From JANWHF01 sp036276235 (GTDB lineage: Bacteria; Planctomycetota; Phycisphaerae; Tepidisphaerales; Tepidisphaeraceae): DNA of 9,294 nucleotides. This document shows positions 6,796-9,294 of the stretch, in pieces. Both the position numbers and the translations under genes were made by a program. The notes beneath the pieces are model-generated. The model was not told the DNA's origin. It saw only the letters and a program-made list of their open reading frames with translations, and searched no databases. The first letter of the stretch is position 1; each line of letters starts with the position of its first letter. The stretch lies in NCBI GenBank assembly GCA_036276235.1, contig DATBDZ010000421.1, forward strand, positions 1 to 9,294, written 5' to 3'.

Positions 6796-6883
6796 TCAAC
6801 CGCAGATGAACGCAGACGAACGCCGATAATTCAATACTCGCTCCTGCATTGATCCGCGTTCATCCGCTCTCCTCTGCGGTTAA
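6796..6883. repeat. Imperfect 30-bp inverted repeat (GAACGCAGA type)
   Basis: The left arm (from about 6798, AACCGCAGATGAACGCAGAC onward) and the reverse complement of the right arm (6853-6882) match at 24 of 30 positions, with a loop of about 25 nt. Each arm is itself built of ~10-nt quasi-repeats (AACCGCAGATG, AACGCAGACG, AACGCCGATA). Hairpins with this CGCAGATGAACGCAG wording are dispersed in many environmental bacterial genomes, as far as I recall. Function is unknown. Confidence 0.75.
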
Positions 6884-6950
6884 TCTTTCTTCCTTGCGCA
6901 ACATCCTTCAACATTTGGCGCCACATCTTGGCGAAGTTTCAGAGGATTGA

Positions 6951-7027
6951 GCCGCTGAGAGCGCCAAGAGCGCGGAGACGCGCTCGAAGTCCGGGCACGT
7001 CTCTGCGTCCTCGGCGCTCTCAGCGGC
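6951..7027. repeat. Imperfect 30-bp inverted repeat (CGCTGAGAGCGC type)
   Basis: The arms 6951-6980 and 6998-7027 match at 26 of 30 positions when one is reverse-complemented (GCCGCTGAGAGCGCC is perfect on both sides), with a 17-nt loop. The arms are again made of ~10-nt quasi-repeats (GCCGCTGAGA, GCGCCAAGAG, CGCGGAGACG). It has the same architecture as the hairpin at 6796-6883 but different wording, so it is a sister family. It could end transcripts or be a dispersed non-autonomous element. Confidence 0.75.
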
Positions 7028-7078
7028 GAATCTCCCTACGTTAAGAACAAAAACCATACATTATATATAGTTACTCAA

Positions 7079-7176
7079 AGGAGCCAGAAGCCAGCCGACT
7101 GGTTTCAAGTTTCGGGTTTCAAGAGCCGGGCGTCAGAAGCCCGTCCCTTCGTGCCTGCGTGCCTTCGTACCTTCCT
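7079..7176. repeat. Block of degenerate micro-repeats
   Basis: Three short quasi-tandem motifs follow one another: GAGCCAGAAGCCAGCC (7081-7096), GGTTTCAAGTTTCGGGTTTCAAG (about 7101-7123), and CTTCGTGCCTGCGTGCC then TTCGTACCTTC (about 7148-7173). Each is a run of 6-8-nt near-identical words. None is coding. Such wordy blocks often accompany the long hairpins just upstream. Confidence 0.55.
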
Positions 7177-7190
7177 CGAGAAAACTCACC

Positions 7191-7445
7191 CTCTCACTAT
7201 ATAGCAAAAGGTTTCCATTTTGGTTTGTAACTCGTTGGCAGTAAACGATTTACAAAATATGACCCCCATTTCCGATTTTTTGTCGCGCAAGCACTTGGCA
7301 ATTCAGCACTTGCGGCTGTCGCGCCGCCGCGAAACCGACCCAAAAGTTATAAAATCCGAAAATTTTGTCGATGCGGCCAACTCTCCGCCGCTGCGGAGGT
7401 TATGGCAAAAGAATTTTCAGCGATCGCGCATAACTCGATATGGTT
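7191..7445 (+). repeat. 250-bp intergenic element, copy 1
   Basis: This aligns along its length with 7603-7855 at a constant offset near 412 bp. Shared blocks include ACTATA-GC-AAAA, TTTACAAA, GACCCCC, ATTCAGCACTTGCG, AAAGTTATAAAA, ATCCGAAAAT, CCGCCGCTG-GGAGGTTATGGC and AAAGAATTTTC. Near its start is a strong dyad: TTTGTAACTCGTT (7224-7236), 7 bases, AACGATTTACAAA (7244-7256), pairing at 12 of 13 positions. It is AT-richer than the genes around it. Mixed non-synonymous differences and the absence of a continuous shared reading frame argue for a non-coding element or a long-dead gene. Confidence 0.75.
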
Positions 7446-7602
7446 TCCCAACGCGCCGGCTCATGCACCGACGGCTGTCACGCGAAACAGCGGAGAGGCG
7501 AAGAGTGACAAACTCCTCCTTCGTCGCTTCGATTCTTCGCGTGAGAAGTTATTGGCTGCTGGCTGTCTCTCCGTCGCATCGGCGCATCATCGAAAATGCT
7601 TT
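7446..7602. other. Spacer between the two 250-bp elements
   Basis: These ~157 bases are not similar to the sequence following copy 2. A 70-codon frame starting at ATG 7402 (MAKEFSAIAH) runs through here to 7614, but the matching ATG in copy 2 (7814) hits a stop after 13 codons, and GGAGG sits only 2 bases from each ATG. I do not call a gene. Confidence 0.35.
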
Positions 7603-7855
7603 CCTCTACTATAGCACAAAAACTTAGTATTTTGTTCTATAACTTGGGGAAGAGAAACGCTTTACAAATCGTGACCCCCGTATCCGGCCTTTCGCCGCAC
7701 AAGTGACTGTAAATTCAGCACTTGCGACTGTAGTACCGCCGTGAAATCGATCCGAAAGTTATAAAAATCCGAAAATCTTTCGTCGCGCCTAACTACCCGC
7801 CGCTGTGGAGGTTATGGCGAAAGAATTTTCGCCGGTCGCGCGTAAATCGCTATGA
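7603..7855 (+). repeat. 250-bp intergenic element, copy 2
   Basis: The second, diverged copy of the element at 7191-7445, estimated by eye at roughly 70-75% identity. The terminal dyad is eroded here (AAACGCTTTACAAA is kept, its partner is not), but an inner dyad CAAGTG...CACTTG (7700-7724) is better than in copy 1. Conservation is highest in the last 60 bp (GGAGGTTATGGCGAAAGAAT and onward). Confidence 0.75.
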
Positions 7856-8229
7856 CGTTCTGGCCGATGTTCGTGCGAAGCTCACAGTTGCGTCGCAAAT
7901 ACTTTGCCCGCGCACGTCGTGAGCCGACGACAGAACCGCAGCGAACCGCCCGCACCCGGGAGTTTGTACAGCGGTTTGCCTCGGCTCGCCAGTTGGGCCC
8001 AAGCGAGCCAAGCCCGTGGTTGCGCGGCGCGCATCCGGAGGAGACCATCTTTACGCGCGACTTTATCGCCGCCCTGATACTGGTCGCGACCTAAGCCCTG
8101 ATGACATACATCTAATAACTCCCGACCCGGTCGTGACCTTATGTCGGCAGCCACCCAGAGCAGGCTCGCAGCCGGTGCGTGCCCTCGCGCTATTGTATTT
8201 CAATCCGATCTGCCCCAAATTTGGCACCC
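7856..8229. other. Gene-free or unrecognised region before the oxidoreductase
   Basis: An 80-codon plus-strand frame (ATG 7852 to 8094) is open and GC-rich, but its product is arginine-rich, has no family resemblance and no ribosome binding site, and its start lies inside the repeat. Antisense frames of similar size exist. The stretch from 8095 to 8229 is the leader of the next gene and has no clear promoter or Shine-Dalgarno sequence. GGTCGCGACC (about 8084-8093) is a perfect palindrome. ACTCCCGACCC at 8118-8128 matches the REP core without its arms. Confidence 0.3.
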
Positions 8230-9291
8230 ATGTCCAAGCAATGGCAATGCGCGGTGATCGGAACCAGCACGGTGGGGCACACCCACGTTAAGGTGCTCTC
8301 GCAACTCGAAAACACCAAGCTGGTGGCGGTGTGCGATCTGAACCCGGAGAAGGCCAAAGCCGCCCTGGAGCGGCATGGCATCACCGGTGTGCCGATCTAC
8401 AAGGATCAGCTTGAGATGCACGCCAAGCATCCGCTGGATGTGGTGAATATCGCCACGCCCAGCGGCGTGCATATGCAGTCTTCGCTGATCGCCTTCGAGC
8501 ATAACGTCAATGTCGTTGTCGAGAAGCCGCTGGAGATTCGGCTGGATCGGATCGATCGGATGATCGAGTCAGCCAGGAAGCATAACGTGCGGCTGGCTTA
8601 CATCTCGCAAAACCGCTGGCAGGAAGCCAACCGCGCGCTGCGGGCCGCTTCGGAGGAAGGGCGGTTTGGGAAGGTGGCGTATGCCGCCTGCTTTACGCCC
8701 TGGTATCGGCCGGATGAGTATTACTCGCTGGGCGGGTGGCGGGGGACGTGGGCCTTTGACGGCGGCGGCGCGATCATGAATCAATCGGTGCACGCGATCG
8801 ATCTTTTGCAATGGATCGCCGGGCCGATCGCGCGGGTGAGCGCTTACGCGGCCAGCCGCATCCATCCGAAGATCGAGGTGGAAGACACGATGTCGGCGAG
8901 CCTGCGGTTCGCCAGCGGCGCATTTGGGACGATCATGGGAACGACGGCGATGTTTCCCGGCAGCCCGGTGCGGATTGAGATCGGCGGAGAAAACGGCACC
9001 GCCGTCGCCGAGGCGGGATTGAAGGTCTACAAGTTCCGCGAAGAGCGGCCGGCGGATAAAGAGCTGATGGAGAAGATCAACCAAACCGCCGGCGGGCTAA
9101 CCCGCGGAGCCGGCGCCGCAGCGGACATCGGGCTAGATCTACATGCCCGCAACATCTCGGCGATTCTCGCCGCCTGGGAACAAGGCAAAGACGCCGAAAC
9201 CAGCGGAGAAGAGGGACGCAAATCGGTGGCGATTATTAACGCCTTATACGAGTCGGCCCGGCATGATGGGGCGGCGGTGGATGTTGTGTGA
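8230..9291 (+). CDS. Gfo/Idh/MocA-family NAD(P)-dependent oxidoreductase
   Basis: A 353-residue cytoplasmic dehydrogenase of the glucose-fructose oxidoreductase/inositol dehydrogenase superfamily, which oxidises or reduces sugars, polyols or amino sugars with a nicotinamide cofactor. The N-terminal Rossmann fold shows CAVIGTSTVGHTHV (residues 7-20), D36 after VAVC favouring NAD, and NIATPSGVHMQSS (73-85). The EKP signature with catalytic lysine K99 is in VVVEKPLEI. The C-terminal alpha/beta domain shows GGGAIMNQSVHAIDLLQW (178-195) with H188 and D191 at the usual catalytic positions, then EDTMSASLRF. The binding motif GTSTVG is a variant of GxGxxG (S in place of the second G). ATG 8230 is preferred over GTG 8179 because the family begins about 7 residues before VIG. 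No Shine-Dalgarno sequence is obvious. The substrate cannot be assigned; family paralogues are numerous in Planctomycetota. The stop lies 3 bases inside the window edge, so it is complete. Confidence 0.93.
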   Translation: MSKQWQCAVIGTSTVGHTHVKVLSQLENTKLVAVCDLNPEKAKAALERHGITGVPIYKDQLEMHAKHPLDVVNIATPSGVHMQSSLIAFEHNVNVVVEKPLEIRLDRIDRMIESARKHNVRLAYISQNRWQEANRALRAASEEGRFGKVAYAACFTPWYRPDEYYSLGGWRGTWAFDGGGAIMNQSVHAIDLLQWIAGPIARVSAYAASRIHPKIEVEDTMSASLRFASGAFGTIMGTTAMFPGSPVRIEIGGENGTAVAEAGLKVYKFREERPADKELMEKINQTAGGLTRGAGAAADIGLDLHARNISAILAAWEQGKDAETSGEEGRKSVAIINALYESARHDGAAVDVV

Positions 9292-9294
9292 GTT

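Noticed and set aside
7852..8094. 80-codon plus-strand frame as a small gene
   Set aside because: It starts inside the repeat, has no ribosome binding site and no recognisable motif, and comparable antisense frames exist.
8118..8128. ACTCCCGACCC, identical to 11 bases of the REP core
   Set aside because: It lacks the GGAAGG/CCTTCC arms on both sides, so it could be chance or a fully decayed copy; not enough to call.

Overview
The window looks like chromosomal DNA from a GC-rich environmental bacterium. No rRNA, tRNA, plasmid or phage gene is visible. Several traits together suggest Planctomycetota or a related PVC-type lineage: a REP-associated transposase with GGTCGGGAGTCC-type repeats, a Gfo/Idh/MocA oxidoreductase, a short-Q-loop cytochrome bd, and long intergenic spaces full of 'wordy' palindromes. 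That assignment rests on general impression and is low confidence.

Layout. (1) 1-1226 is a self-contained REP transposase locus: an apparently intact Y1-type (RAYT) transposase at 409-1095. Two REP pairs and a decayed half-unit lie upstream and one REP pair in opposite orientation lies downstream, every pair spaced 67-68 bp. (2) 1227-1550 is a gene-free leader. (3) 1551-3950 encodes a large membrane protein joining an HdeD-like multi-helix region to a purple-acid-phosphatase-like metallophosphoesterase domain. (4) 3971-4020 is a near-perfect inverted pair of the same REP, placed exactly between two convergent genes and probably used as a two-way terminator. (5) 6452-4045 (minus strand) is a two-gene cydAB operon for a quinol oxidase with a TGATG stop/start overlap. 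(6) 6453-8229 is about 1.8 kb without a convincing gene. It holds four kinds of repeat: two long imperfect hairpins, a block of degenerate micro-repeats, and two diverged copies of a ~250-bp element 412 bp apart. (7) 8230-9291 is a complete Gfo/Idh/MocA-family NAD(P)-dependent oxidoreductase.

Functionally the genes are not an obvious pathway. CydAB is a terminal oxidase for low-oxygen respiration, the phosphoesterase fusion is probably an envelope enzyme of unknown substrate, and the oxidoreductase probably acts on a sugar or polyol. What ties the window together is repeat biology: the RAYT and its REP copies, one of which has been placed as the cydB/phosphoesterase boundary. I found no clear evidence of a new defence or multi-gene system. 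The best leads are the strictly spaced REP pairs, the membrane-phosphatase fusion, the lysines at usually acidic positions in CydAB, and the uncharacterised 250-bp intergenic element.
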